64,000 nt of DNA, from the NCBI RefSeq assembly GCF_910591885.1, contig NW_025963551.1, positions 310,001 to 374,000 on the forward strand, given 5' to 3'. This document shows, piece by piece, positions 1 through 13,156 of the stretch. Position 1 is the stretch's first letter; the number at the start of each line of letters is the position of its first letter. The notes beneath the pieces were generated by a model that was not told the origin of the DNA, searched no databases, and saw only the letters and a list, made by a program, of their open reading frames with translations. The position numbers and the translations under genes are program-made. Origin of the DNA: Bombus terrestris. Lineage: Eukaryota > Arthropoda > Insecta > Hymenoptera > Apidae.

Positions 1-2530
1 AAGTTTACAGTTTATCAATAGTTTTACATAAATAGTAACATTTCCACATAGTACGGTGCAACGTGAGGTCCGAAATCGCTGACAAATTGAGGTAATAACA
101 GGAAATATATGCAAGGCAATATAAGGTATATGTATAGCTTGGAAATTGTAATCGTTACTCGCTCGCTCCGCTCGCTCGTAAGAATCTAGTCCAACCTCAC
201 AACCGATCCGACACGTTCGCAAATCTGAAGTTAGTCCCCTCCTTATCGGATAACGAAAGCAAGAGGGATTGGTTTTAGGTTAGGCTATAGTTATCGGGCG
301 AGCACAGGGAGCGAGGGACGCGTAAGGGTGTGTCACAAACCAACGGTTTGTCACATAGGGTCATTGAAATATTCGCACCAGCCCCGGAGCCGGAAGTCTT
401 TATCGAATTGCCTACAGACAAAAGTTTACAGTATATCAATATTTGTACATAAATAGTAATATTTTCACACAGTACAGTGCAACGTGAGGTCCGAAATCGC
501 TGACAAATTGAGGTAATAACAGGAAATATATGCAAGGCAATATAAGGTATATGTATAGCTTGGAAATTGTAATCGTTGCTCGCTCGCTCCGCTCGCTCGT
601 AAGAATCTAGTCCAACCTCCCAACCGATCCGACACGTTCGCAAATTTGAAATTAGTCCCCTCCTTATCGAATGGCGAACGTAAGAGATATTGATTTTAGG
701 GTAGGCTGTAGTTTTCAAGCGAGCGCAGCAAGCGAGGGACGCATAAAGGTGTGTCACAAACCAACGGTTTGGCACTTAGGGACATTGAAATATTCGCACC
801 AGCCCGAGGAGTCGGAAGTCTTTATCGCGTTGCCCACTGACAAAAGTTTACAGTTTATCAATAGTTTTACATAAATAGTAACATTTCTACATAGTACGGT
901 GCAACGTGAGGTCCGAAATCGCTGACAAATTGAGGTAATAACAGGAAATATATGCAAGGCAATATAAGGTATATGTATAGCTTGGAAATTGTAATCGTTG
1001 CTCGCTCGCTCCGCTCGCTCGTAAGAATCTAGTCCAACCTCACAACCGATCCGACACGTTCGCAAATTTGAAATTAGTCGCCTCCTTATCGGATAACGAA
1101 CGCAAGAGGGATTGGTTTTAGGTTAGGCTATAGTTATCGGGCGAGCACAGGGAGCGAGGGACGCGTAAGGGTGTGTCACAAACCAACGGTTTGTCACATA
1201 GGGTCATTGAAATATTCGCACCAGCCCGAGGAGTCGGAAGTCTTTATCGCGTTGCCTACCGACAAAAGTTTACAGTTTATCAATAGTTTTACATAAATAG
1301 TAATATTTCCACATAGTACAGTTGCAACGTGAGGTCCGAAATCGCTGACAAATTAAGGTAATAACAGGAAATATATGCACGGCACCATAAGGTATATGTA
1401 TAGCTTGGAAATTGTTATCGTTGCTCGATCGCTCCGCTCGCTCGTAAGAATCTAGTCCAACCTCACAACCGATCCGACACGTTCGCAAATTTGAAATTAG
1501 TCCCCTCCTTATCGAATGGCGAACGTAAGAGATATTGGTTTTAGGGTAGGCTGTAGTTTTCAAGCGAGCGCAGCAAGCGAGGGACGCATAAAGGTGTGTC
1601 ACAAACCAACGGTTTGGCACTTAGGGACATTGAAATATTCGCACCAGCCCGAGGAGTCGGAAGTCTTTATCGCGTTGCCTACTGACAAAAGTTTACAGTT
1701 TATCAATAGTTTTACATAAATAGTAACATTTCCACATAGTACGGTGCAACGTGAGGTCCGAAATCGCTGACAAATTGAGGTAATAACAGGAAATATATGC
1801 AAGGCAATATAAGGTATATGTATAGCTTGAAAATTGTAATCGTTACTCGCTCGCTCCGCTCGCTCGTAAGAATCTAGTCCAACCTCACAACCGATCCGAC
1901 ACGTTCGCAAATCTGAAGTTAGTCCCCTCCTTATCGGATAACGAAAGCAAGAGGGATTGGTTTTAGGTTAGGCTATAGTTATCGGGCGAGCACAGGGAGC
2001 GAGGGACGCGTAAGGGTGTGTCACAAACCAACGGTTTGTCACATAGGGTCATTGAAATATTCGCACCAGCCCCAGGAGCCGGAAGTCTTTATCGAATTGC
2101 CTACAGACAAAAGTTTACAGTATATCAATATTTGTACATAAATAGTAATATTTTCACACAGTACAGTGCAACGTGAGGTCCGAAATCGCTGACAAATTGA
2201 GGTAATAACAGGAAATATATGCAAGGCAATATAAGGTATATGTATAGCTTGGAAATTGTAATCGTTGCTCGCTCGCTCCGCTCGCTCGTAAGAATCTAGT
2301 CCAACCTCCCAACCGATCCGACACGTTCGCAAATTTGAAATTAGTCCCCTCCTTATCGAATGGCGAACGTAAGAGATATTGGTTTTAGGGTAGGCTGTAG
2401 TTTTCAAGCGAGCGCAGCAAGCGAGGGACGCATAAAGGTGTGTCACAAACCAACGGTTTGGCACTTAGGGACATTGAAATATTCGCACCAGCCCGAGGAG
2501 TCGGAAGTCTTTATCGCGTTGCGTACTGAC
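1..2530. repeat. Dimeric A-C satellite block
   Basis: Class A junctions near 347, 1191, 2036 and 2880 alternate with class C junctions near 769, 1614 and 2459, giving a two-monomer period of 844-845 bp. Class C units carry cgaatggcgaacgtaagag (ATG at 671, 1516, 2360). The A unit near 1191 is a mosaic: it starts as A, continues with the C-type cccgaggagtcgg, then takes the B-type gttgcaac. Units about 1689 bp apart (four monomers) resemble each other more than neighbours do, for example 347 with 2036. Confidence 0.8.
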
Positions 2531-3630
2531 AAAAGTTTACAGTTTATCAATAGTTTTACATAAATAGTAACATTTCTACATAGTACGGTGCAACGTGAGG
2601 TCCGAAATCGCTGACAAATTGAGGTAATAACAGGAAATATATGCAAGGCAATATAAGGTATATGTATAGCTTGGAAATTGTAATCGTTGCTCGCTCGCTC
2701 CGCTCGCTCGTAATATCTAGTCCAACCTCACAACCGATCCGACACGTTCGCAAATTTGAAGTTAGTCCCCTCCTTATCGCATAACGAAAGCAAGAGGGAT
2801 TGGTTTTAGGTTAGGCTATAGTTATCGGGCGAGCACAGGGAGCGAGGGACGCGTAAGGGTGTGTCACAAACCAACGGTTTGTCACATAGGGTCATTGAAA
2901 TATTCGCACCAGCCCCAGGAGCCGGAAGTCTTTATCGAATTGCGTACTGACAAAAGTTTACAGTATATTAATATTTGTACATAAATAGTAATATTTTCGC
3001 ACAGTACAATGCAGCGTGAGGTCCGAAATCGCTGACAAATTGAGGTAATAATAGGAAATATATGCAGGACAATATAAGATATATGTATAGCTTGGAAATT
3101 GTAATCGTTGATCGCTCGCTCCCGCCGCTCGTAATAATCTAGTGCAACCTCACAACCGATCCGACACGTTCGCAAATTTGAAATTAGTCGCCTCCTTATC
3201 GGATAACGAACACAAGAGGGATTGGTTTTAGGTTAGGCTATAGTTATCGGGCGAGCACAGGGAGCGAGGGACGCATAAAGGTGTGTCACAAATCATCGGT
3301 TTGGCACATAGGGACATTGAAATATTCGCACCTGCCCGAGGAGTAGGAAGTCTTTGTCGAGTTGCCTACTGACAATAGTTTACAGTTTATCAATAGTTTT
3401 ACATAAATAGTAATATTTCCACATAGTACAGTTGCAACGTGAGGTCCGAAATCGCTGACAAATAAAGGTAATAACAGGAAATATATGCTCGGCACCATAA
3501 GGTATATGTATAGCTTGGAAATTGTAATCGTTGCTCGCTCGCTCCGCTCGCTCGTAAGAATCTAGTCCAACCTCACAACCGATCCGACACGTTCGCAAAT
3601 TTGAAATTAGTCGCCTCCTTATCGGATAAC
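2530..3630. repeat. Segment duplicated 11 monomers downstream (first copy)
   Basis: This stretch matches about 7175-8275 at an offset of 4645 bp. Shared rare variants include ccttatcgcataacg (2773 region and 7418 region), the ctcccgccgctcgtaataat left arm and the following B monomer with gctcggcacc. Similarity fades near 3635, where acgaacgcaag faces acgaacggaag. A one-base loss (gtaatatctag, near 2711) is private to this copy. Confidence 0.7.
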
Positions 3631-3744
3631 GAACGCAAGAGGGATTGGTTTTAGGTTAGGCTATAGTTATCGGGCGAGCACAGGGAGCGAGGGACGCGTA
3701 AGGGTGTGTCACAAACCAACGGTTTGTCACATAGGGTCATTGAA

Positions 3745-4300
3745 ATATTCGCACCAGCCCGAGGAGTCGGAAGTCTTTATCGCGTTGCCTACCGTCAAAA
3801 GTTTACAGTTTATCAATAGTTTTACATAAATAGTAATATTTCCACATAGTACGGTGCAACGTAAGGTCCGAAATCGCTGACAAATTGAGGTAATAACAGG
3901 AAATATATGCAGGACAATATGAGGTATATGTATAGCTTGGAAATTGTAATCGTTGCTCGCTCGCTCCGCTCGCTCGTAAGAATCTAGTCCAACCTCCCAA
4001 CCGATCCGACACGTTCGCAAATTTGAAATTAGTCCCCTCCTAATCGGATAACGAACACAAGAGGGATAGGTTTTAGGTTAGGCTATAGTTATCGATCGAG
4101 CGCAGCGAGCGAGGGACGCAAAAAGGTGTGTCACAAATCATCGGTTTGGCACATAGGGACATTGAAATATTCGCACCTGCCCGAGGAGTAGGAAGTCTTT
4201 ATCGAGTTGCCTACTGACAAAAGTTTACAGTTTATCAATAGTTTTACATAAATAGTAATATTTCCACATAGTACAGTTGCAACGTGAGGTCCGAAATCGC
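3745..4300. repeat. Segment duplicated 16 monomers downstream (first copy)
   Basis: This stretch matches about 10502-11057 at an offset of 6757 bp. Shared rare variants are gcaggacaatatgagg, ctcctaatcggataacg and gagggataggttttagg. The match starts inside a class A/C mosaic monomer and ends in a B monomer, where caaataaagg faces caaattaagg. Confidence 0.65.
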
Positions 4301-7175
4301 TGACAAATAAAGGTAATAACAGGAAATATATGCTCGGCACCATAAGGTATATGTATAGCTTGGAAATTGTAATCGTTGCTCGCTCGCTCCGCTCGCTCGT
4401 AAGAATCTAGTCCAACCTCACAACCGATCCGACACGTTCGCAAATTTGAAGTTAGTCCCCTCCTTATCGGATAACGAAAGCAAGAGGGATTGGTTTTAGG
4501 TTAGGCTATAGTTATCGGGCGAGCACAGGGAGCGAGGGACGCGTAAGGGTGTGTCACAAACCAACGGTTTGTCACATAGGGTCATTGAAATATTCGCACC
4601 AGCCCCAGGAGCCGGAAGTCTTTATCGAATTGCGTACTGTCAAAAGTTTACAGTATATCAATATTTGTACATAAATAGTAATATTTTCACACAGTACAAT
4701 GCAACGTGAGGTCCGAAATCGCTGACAAATTGAGGTAATAATAGGAAATATATGCAGGACAATATAAGATATATGTATAGCTTGGAAATTGTAATCGTTG
4801 ATCGCTCGCTCCCGCCGCTCGTAATAATCTAGTGCAACCTCACAACCGATCCGACACGTTCGCAAATTTGAAATTAGTCGCCTCCTTATCGGATAACGAA
4901 CGGAAGAGGGATTGGTCTTAGGTTAGGCTATAGTTATAGGCCGAGCACAGGGAGCGAGGGACACGTAAGGGTGTGTCACAAACCAACGGTTTGTCACATA
5001 GGGTCATTGAAATATTCGCACCAGCCCCAGGAGCCGGAAGTCTTTATCGAATTGCCTACAGACAAATGTTTACAGTATATCAATATTTGTACATAAATAG
5101 TAATATTTTCACACTGTACAGTGCAACGTGAGGTCCGAAATCGCTGACAAATTGAGGTAATAATAGGAAATATATGCAGGACAATATAAGATATATGTAT
5201 AGCTTGGAAATTGTAATCGTTGATCGCTCGCTCCCCTCGCTCGTAAGAATCTAGTGCAACCTCACAACCGATCCGACACGTTCGCAAGTTTGAAATTAGT
5301 CGCCTCCTTAGCGGATAACGAACACAAGAGGGATTGGTTTTAGGTTAGGCTATAGTTATCGATCGAGCGCAGCGAGCGAGGGACGCATAAAGGTGTGTCA
5401 CAAATCATCGGTTTGGCACATAGGGACATTGAAATATTCGCACCTGCCCGAGAAGTAGGAAGTCTTTATCGAGTTGCCTACTGACTAAAGTTTACAGTTT
5501 GTTAATAGTTTTACATAAATAGTAATATTTCCACATAGTACAGTTGCAACGTGAGGTCCGAAATCGCTGACAAATTAAGGTAATAACAGCAAATATATGC
5601 ACGGCACCATAAGGTATATGTATAGCTTGGAAATTGTAATCGTTGCTCGCTCGCTCCGCTCGCTCGTAAGAATCTATTCCAACCTCCCAACCGATCCGAC
5701 ACGTTCCCAAATTTGAAATTAGTCGCCTCCTTATCGAATGGCGAACGTAAGAGATATTGGCTTTAGGTTAGGCTATAGTTTTCAAGCGAGCGCAGCGAGC
5801 GAGGGACGCGTAAGGGTGTGTCACAAACCAACGGTTTGTCACATACGGTCATTGAAATATTCGCACCAGCCCCAGGAGCCGGAAGTCTTTATCGAATTGC
5901 GTACTGACAAAAGTTTACAGTATATCAATATTTGTACATAAATAGTAATATTTTCACACAGTACAGTGCAACGTGAGGTCCGAAATCGCTGACAAATTGA
6001 GGTAATGATAGGAAATATATGCAGGACAATATAAGATATATGTATAGCTTGGAAATTGTAATCGTTACTCGCTCGATCCGCTCGCTCGTAAGAATCTAGT
6101 CCAACCTCCCAACCGATCCGACACGTTCGCAAATTTGAAATTAGTCCCCTCCTTATCGAATGGCGAACGTAAGAGATATTGGTTTTAGGTTAGGCTATAG
6201 TTTTCAAGCGAGCGCAGCGAGCAAGGGTCGCGTAAAGGTGTGTCACAAACCAACGGTTTGGCACTTAGGGGCATTGAAATATTCGCACCAGCCCGAGGAG
6301 TCGGAAGTCCTTATCGCGTTGCCTACTGACAAAAGTTTACAGTTTATCAATAGTTTTACATAAATAGTAACATTTCCACATAGTACGGTGCAACGTGAGG
6401 TCCGAAATCGCTGACAAATTGAGGTAATAACAGGAAATATATGCAAGGCAATATAAGGTATATGTATAGCTTGGAAATTGTAATCGTTGCTCGCTCGCTG
6501 CGCTCGCTCGTAAGAATCTAGTCCAACCTCACAACCGATCCGACACGTTCGCAAATTTGAAATTAGTCGCCTCCTTATCGGATAACGAACGCAAGAGGGA
6601 TTGGTTTTAGGTTAGGCTATAGTTATCGGGCGAGCACAGTGAGCGAGGGACGCGTAAGGGTGTGTCACAAACCAACGGTTTGTCAGATAGGGTCATTGAA
6701 ATATTCGCACCAGCCCCAGGAGCCGGAAGTCTTTATCGAATTGCCTACAGACAAAAGTTTACAGTATATCAATATTTGTACATAAATGGTAATATTTTCA
6801 CACAGTACAGTGGAACGTGAGGTCCGAAATCGCTGACAAATTGAGGTAATAACAGGAAATATATGCATGGCAATATAAGGTATATGTATAGCTTGGAAAT
6901 TGTAATCGTTGCTCGCTCGCTCCGCTCGTTCGTAAGAATCTAGTCCAACCTCCCAACCGATCCGACACGTTCGCAAATTTGAAATTAGTCCCCTCCTTAT
7001 CGAATGGCGAACGTAAGAGATATTGGTTTTAGGTTAGGCTATAGTTTTCAAGCGAGCGCAGCGAGCAAGGGTCGCGTAAAGGTGTGTCACAAACCAACGG
7101 TTTGGCACTTAGGGACATTGAAATATTCGCACCAGCCCGAGGAGTCGGAAGTCCTTATCGCGTTGCCTACTGACA
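4300..7175. repeat. Mixed A/B/C satellite monomers
   Basis: Monomer classes by their junctions are A near 4570 and 4992, B near 5414, A with cacatacggtc near 5837, C near 6259, A with cagatagggtc near 6681 and C near 7103. The C-A-C stretch forms an 844-bp dimer (6160 region repeated at 7004). The B unit near 5414, with cgagaagtagg and tttgttaatag, recurs at 10059 and 14705. Apart from satellite sequence I see nothing here. Confidence 0.75.
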
Positions 7176-8275
7176 AAAGTTTACAGTTTATCAATAGTTT
7201 TACATAAATAGTAACATTTCCACATAGTACGGTGCAACGTGAGGTCCGAAATCGCTGACAAATTGAGGTAATAACAGGAAATATATGCAAGGCAATATAA
7301 GGTATATGTATAGCTTGGAAATTGTAATCGTTGCTCGCTCGCTCCGCTCGCTCGTAAGAATCTAGTCCAACCTCACAACCGATCCGACACGTTCGCAAAT
7401 TTGAAGTTAGTCCCCTCCTTATCGCATAACGAAAGCAAGAGGGATTGGTTTTAGGTTAGGCTATAGTTATCGGGCGAGCACAGGGAGCGAGGGACGCGTA
7501 AGGGTGTGTCACAAACCAACGGTTTGTCACATAGGGTCATTGAAATATTCGCACCAGCCCCAGGAGCCGGAAGTCTTTATCGAATTGCGTACTGACAAAA
7601 GTTTACAGTATATTAATATTTGTACATAAATAGTAATATTTTCGCACAGTACAATGCAACGTGAGGTCCGAAATCGCTGACAAATTGAGGTAATAATAGG
7701 AAATATATGCAGGACAATATAAGATATATGTATAGCTTGGAAATTGTAATCGTTGATCGCTCGCTCCCGCCGCTCGTAATAATCTAGTGCAACCTCACAA
7801 CCGATCCGACACGTTCGCAAATTTGAAATTAGTCGCCTCCTTATCGGATAACGAACACAAGAGGGATTGGTTTTAGGTTAGGCTATAGTTATCGGGCGAG
7901 CACAGGGAGCGAGGGACGCATAAAGGTGTGTCACAAATCATCGGTTTGGCACATAGGGACATTGAAATATTCGCACCTGCCCGAGGAGTAGGAAGTCTTT
8001 ATCGAGTTGCCTACTGACAATAGTTTACAGTTTATCAATAGTTTTACATAAATAGTAATATTTCCACATAGTACAGTTGCAACGTGAGGTCCGAAATCGC
8101 TGACAAATAAAGGTAATAACAGGAAATATATGCTCGGCACCATAAGGTATATGTATAGCTTGGAAATTGTAATCGTTGCTCGCTCGCTCCGCTCGCTCGT
8201 ATGAATCTAGTCCAACCTCACAACCGATCCGACACGTTCGCAAATTTGAAATTAGTCGCCTCCTTATCGGATAAC
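7175..8275. repeat. Second copy of the 2530-3630 segment
   Basis: It lies 4645 bp (11 monomers) after its partner and shares the rare ccttatcgcataacg and ctcccgccgctcg variants. This places a degraded 11-monomer periodicity upstream of the clean 11-mer HOR that begins near 8511. Confidence 0.7.
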
Positions 8276-8510
8276 GAACGGAAGAGGGATTGGTCTTAGG
8301 TTAGGCTATAGTTATCGGGCGAGCACAGGGAGCGAGTGACGCGTAAGGGTGTGTCACAAACCAACGGTTTGTCACATAGGGTCATTGAAATATTCGCACC
8401 AGCCCCAGGAGCCGGAAGTCTTTATCGAATTGCCTACAGACAAAAGTTTACAGTATATCAATATTTGTACATAAATAGTAATATTTTCACACTGTACAGT
8501 GCAACGTGAG

Positions 8511-11500
8511 GTCCGAAATCGCTGACAAATTGAGGTAATAACAGGAAATATATGCAAGGCAATATAAGGTATATGCATAGCTTGGAAATTGTAATCGTTG
8601 CTCGCTCGCTCCGCTCGCTCGTAAAAATCTAGTCCAACCTCCCAACCGATCCGACACGTTCGCAAATTTGAAATTAGTCCCCTTCTTATCGGATAACGAA
8701 AGCAAGAGGGATTGGTTTTAGGTTAGGCTATAGTTATCGGGCGAGCACAGGGAGCGAGGGACGCGTAAGGGTGTGTCACAAACCAACGGTTTGTCACATA
8801 GGGTCATTGAAATATTCGCACCAGCCCCAGGAGCCGGAAGTATTTATCGAATTGCGTACTGACAAAAGTTTACAGTATATCAATATTTGTACATAAATAG
8901 TAATATTTTCACACAGTACAATGCAACGTGAGGTCCGAAATCGCTGACAAATTGAGGTAATAATAGGAAATATATGCAGGACAATATAAGATATATGTAT
9001 AGCTTGGAAATTGTAATCGTTGATCGCTCGCTCCCCTCGCTCGTAAGAATCTAGTGCAACCTCACAACTGATCCGACACGTTCGCAAATTTGAAATTAGT
9101 CGCCTCCTTATCGGATAACGAACACAAGAGGGATTGGTTTTAGGTTAGGCTATAGTTATCGATCGAGCGCAGCGAGCGAGGGACGCATAAAGGTGTGTCA
9201 CAAATCATCGGTTTGGCACATAGGGACATTGAAATATTCGCACCTGCCCGAGGAGTAGGAAGTCTTTATCGAGTTGCCTACTGACAAAAGTTTACAGTTT
9301 ATCAATAGTTTTACATAAATAGTAATATTTGCACATAGTACAGTTGCAACGTGAGGTCCGAAATCGCTGACAAATAAAGGTAATAACAGGAAATATATGC
9401 TCGGCACCAGAAGGTATATGTATAGCTTGAAAATTGTAATCGTTGCTCGCTCGCTCCGCTCGCTCGTAAGAATCTAGTCCAACCTCACAACCGATCCGAC
9501 ACGTTCGCAAATTTGAAGTTAGTCCCCTCCTTATCGGATAACGAAAGCAAGAGGGATTGGTTTTAGGTTAGGCTATAGTTATCGGGCGAGCACAGGGAGC
9601 GGGAGACGCGTAAGGGTGTGTCACAAACCAACGGTTTGTCACATAGGGTCATTGAAATATTCGCACCAGCCCCAGGAGCCGGAAGTCTTTATCGAATTGC
9701 GTACTGACAAAAGTTTACAGTATATCAATATTTGTACATAAATAGTAATATTTTCACACAGTACAATGCAACGTGAGGTCCGAAATCGCTGACAAATTGA
9801 GGTAATAATAGGAAATATATGCAGGACAATATAAGATATATGTATAGCTTAGAAACTGTAATCGTTGATCGCTCGCTCCCCTCGCTCGTAAGAATCTAGT
9901 GTAACCTCACAACCGATCCGACACGTTCGCAAATTTGAAATTAGTCGCCTCCTTATCGGATAACGAACACAAGAGGGATTGGTTTTAGGTTAGGCTATAG
10001 TTATCGATCGAGCGCAGCGAGCGAGGGACGCATAAAGGTGTGTCACAAATCATCGGTTTGGCACATAGGGACATTGAAATATTCGCACCTGCCCGAGAAG
10101 TAGGAAGTCTTTATCGAGTTGCCTACTGACAAAAGTTTACAGTTTGTTAATAGTTTTACATAAATAGTAATATTTCCACATAGTACAGTTGCAACGTGAG
10201 GTCCGAAATCGCTGACAAATTAAGGTAATAACAGCAAATATATGCACGGCACCATAAGGTATATGTATAGCTTGGAAATTGTAATCGTTGCTCGCTCGCT
10301 CCGCTCGCTCGTAAGAATCTATTCCAACCTCCCAACCGATCCGACGCGTTCGCAAATTTGAAATTAGTCGCCTCCTTATCGAATGGCGAACGTAAGAGAT
10401 ATTGGTTTTAGGTTAGGCTATAGTTTTCAAGCGAGCGCAGCGAGCGAGGGACGCGTAAGGGTGTGCCACAAACCAACGGTTTGTCACATACGGTCATTGA
10501 AATATTCGCACCAGCCCGAGGAGTCGGAAGTCTTTATCGCGTTGCCTACCGACAAAAGTTTACAGTTTATCAATAGTTTTACATAAATAGTAATATTTCC
10601 ACATAGTACGGTGCAACGTAAGGTCCGAAATCGCTGACAAATTGAGGTAATAACAGGAAATATATGCAGGACAATATGAGGCATATGTATAGCTTGGAAA
10701 TTGTAATCGTTGCTCGCTCGCTCCGCTCGCTCGTAAGAATCTAGTCCAACCTCCCAACCGATCCGACACGTTCGCAAATTTGAAATTAGTCCCCTCCTAA
10801 TCGGATAACGAACACAAGAGGGATAGGTTTTAGGTTAGGCTATAGTTATCGATCGAGCGCAGCGAGCGAGGGACGCATAAAGGTGTGTCACAAATCATCG
10901 GTTTGGCACATAGGGACATTGAAATATTCGCACCTGCCCGAGGAGTAGGAAGTCTTTATCGAGTTGCCTACTGACAAAAGTTTACAGTTTATAAATAGTT
11001 TTACATAAATAGTAATATTTCCACATAGTACAGTTGCAACGTGAGGTCCGAAATCGCTGACAAATTAAGGTAATAACAGGAAATATATGCACGGCACCAT
11101 AAGGTATATGTATAGCTTGGAAATTGTTATCGTTGCTCGATCGCTCCGCTCGCTCGTAAGAATCTAGTCCAACCTCACAACCGATCCGACACGTTCGCAA
11201 ATTTGAAATTAGTCGCCTCCTTATCGGATAACGAACGGAAGAGGGATTGGTCTTAGGTTAGGCTATAGTTATCGGGCGAGCACAGGGAGCGAGGGACGCA
11301 TAAGGGTGTGTCACAAACCAACGGTTTGTCACATAGGGTCATTGAAATATTCGCACCAGCCCCAGGAGCCGGAAGTCTTTATCGAATTGCCTACAGACAA
11401 AAGTTTACAGTATATCAATATTTGTACATAAATAGTAATATTTTCACACTGTACAGTGCAACGTGAGGTCCGAAATCGCTGACAAATTGAGGTAATACCC

Positions 11501-13156
11501 GGAAATATATGCAAGGCAATATAAGGTATATGCATAGCTTGGAAATTGTAATCGTTGCTCGCTCGCTCCGCTCGCCGGTAAAAATCTAGTCCAACCTCAC
11601 AACCGATCCGACACGTTCGCAAATTTGAAATTAGTCCCCTTCTTATCGGATAACGAAAGCAAGAGGGATTGGTTTTAGGTTAGGCTATAGTTATCGGGCG
11701 AGCACAGGGAGCGAGGGACGCGTAAGGGTGTGTCACAAACCAACGGTTAGTCACATAGGGTCATTGAAATATTCGCACCAGCCCCAGGAGCCGGAAGTCT
11801 TTATCGAATTGCGTACTGACAAAAGTTTACAGTATATCAATATTTGTACATAAATAGTAATATTTTCACACAGTACAATGCAACGTGAGGTCCGAAATCG
11901 CTGACAAATTGAGGTAATAATAGGAAATATATGCAGGACAATATAAGATATATGTATAGCTTGGAAATTGTAATCGTTGATCGCTCGCTCCCCTCGCTCG
12001 TAAGAATCTAGTGCAACCTCACAACCGATCCGACACGTTCGCAAATTTGAAATTAGTCGCCTCCTTATCGGATAACGAACACAAGAGGGATTGGTTTTAG
12101 GTTAGGCTATAGTTATCGATCGAGCGCAGCGAGCGAGGGACGCATAAAGGTGTGTCACAAATCATCGGTTTGGCACATAGGGACATTGAAATATTCGCAC
12201 CAGCCCGAGGAGTAGGAAGTCTTTATCGAGTTGCCTACTGACAAAAGTTTACTGTTTGTTAATAGTTTTACATAAATAGTAATATTTCCACATAGTACAG
12301 TTGCAACGTGAGGTCCGAAATCGCTGACAAATAAAGGTAATAACAGGAAATATATGCTCGGCACCATAAGGTATATGTATAGCTTGGAAATTGTAATCGT
12401 TACTCGCTCGCTCCGCTCGCTCGTAAGAATCTAGTCCAACCTCCCAACCGATCCGACACGTTCGCAAATTTGAAATTAGTCGCCCCCTTATCGGATAACG
12501 AACGCAAGAGGGATTGGTTTTAGGTTAGGCTATAGTTATCGGGCGAGCACAGTGAGCGAGGGACGCGTAAGGGTGCGTCACAAACCAACGGTTTGTCAGA
12601 TAGGGTCATTGAAATATTCGCACCAGCCCCAGGAGCCGGAAGTCTTTATCGAATTGCCTACAGACAAAAGTTTACAGTATATCAATATTTGTACATAAAT
12701 AGTAATATTTTCACACAGTACAGTGGAACGTGAGGTCCGAAATCGCTGACAAATTGAGGTAATAACAGGAAATATATGCAAGGCAATATAAGGTATATGT
12801 ATAGCTTGGAAATTGTAATCGTTGCTCGCTCGCTCCGCTCGTTCGTAAGAATCTAGTCCAACCTCCCAACCGATCCGACACGTTCGCAAATTTGAAATTA
12901 GTCCCCTCCTTATCGAATGGCGAACGTAAGAGATATTGGTTTTAGGTTAGGCTATAGTTTTCAAGCGAGCGCAGCGAGCGAGGGTCGCGTAAAGGTGTGT
13001 CACAAACCAACGGTTTGGCACTTAGGGACATTGAAATATTCGCACCAGCCCGAGGAGTCGGAAGTCTTTATCGCGTTGCCTACTGACAAAAGTTTACAGT
13101 TTATCAGTAGTTTTACATAAATAGTAATATTTCCACATAGCACGGTGCAACGTAAG
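8511..13156. repeat. 11-monomer higher-order repeat, copy 1 (4646 bp)
   Basis: Monomer-by-monomer variants match the block starting at 13157 at a constant offset of 4646 bp. Shared rare markers include gtatatgcatagc (8571 and 13217 regions), gcgggagacgcg (9600 and 14246 regions), tagtgtaacctc (9897 and 14543), cggttagtcac (11743 and 16389) and aatacccgg (11496 and 16141). The left edge is sharp: upstream of 8511 the sequence is class A gtgag, whereas upstream of 13157 it is class C gtaag. Class order by junction is A, B, A, B, A*, B, A, A, B, A, C. The starred monomer carries a patch that differs from copy 2. Confidence 0.85.
10321..10680. other. Likely gene-conversion patch inside HOR copy 1
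   Basis: Between about 10321 and 10680 copy 1 departs from copy 2 (14967-15326), although both flanks match. Here copy 1 has ctattccaacctccc, cgaatggcgaacg, cacatacggtc, cccgaggagtcgg and gcaggacaatatgagg, while copy 2 has standard class A sequence. Beyond the patch both copies share the rare ggcatatgtatag. The first half of the patch resembles 5680-5860 and the second half resembles 3745-3920, so the donor was itself a mosaic or two events occurred. Confidence 0.65.

Noticed and set aside
275..775. Longest open frame, 166 codons on the minus strand, as a protein gene
   Set aside because: It starts at GTG, spans more than one satellite monomer, and exists only because the monomer length happens to keep a frame open there. 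Equivalent positions in other monomers are closed or shorter. It is satellite sequence, not a gene.
671..874. Plus-strand 67-codon frame with ATG in class C monomers, as a small gene
   Set aside because: It recurs in class C monomers, reads through generic satellite blocks, and loses its start in variant b (cgaatgccgaacg). No initiation context, conserved domain or selective pattern is visible.
8591..8630. Simple (gctc)n microsatellite expansion in the left arm
   Set aside because: The arm is about 20 bp, is interrupted at a fixed position (ctccgctc) and does not vary in unit number between monomers, so it is a conserved arm rather than an expanding microsatellite.
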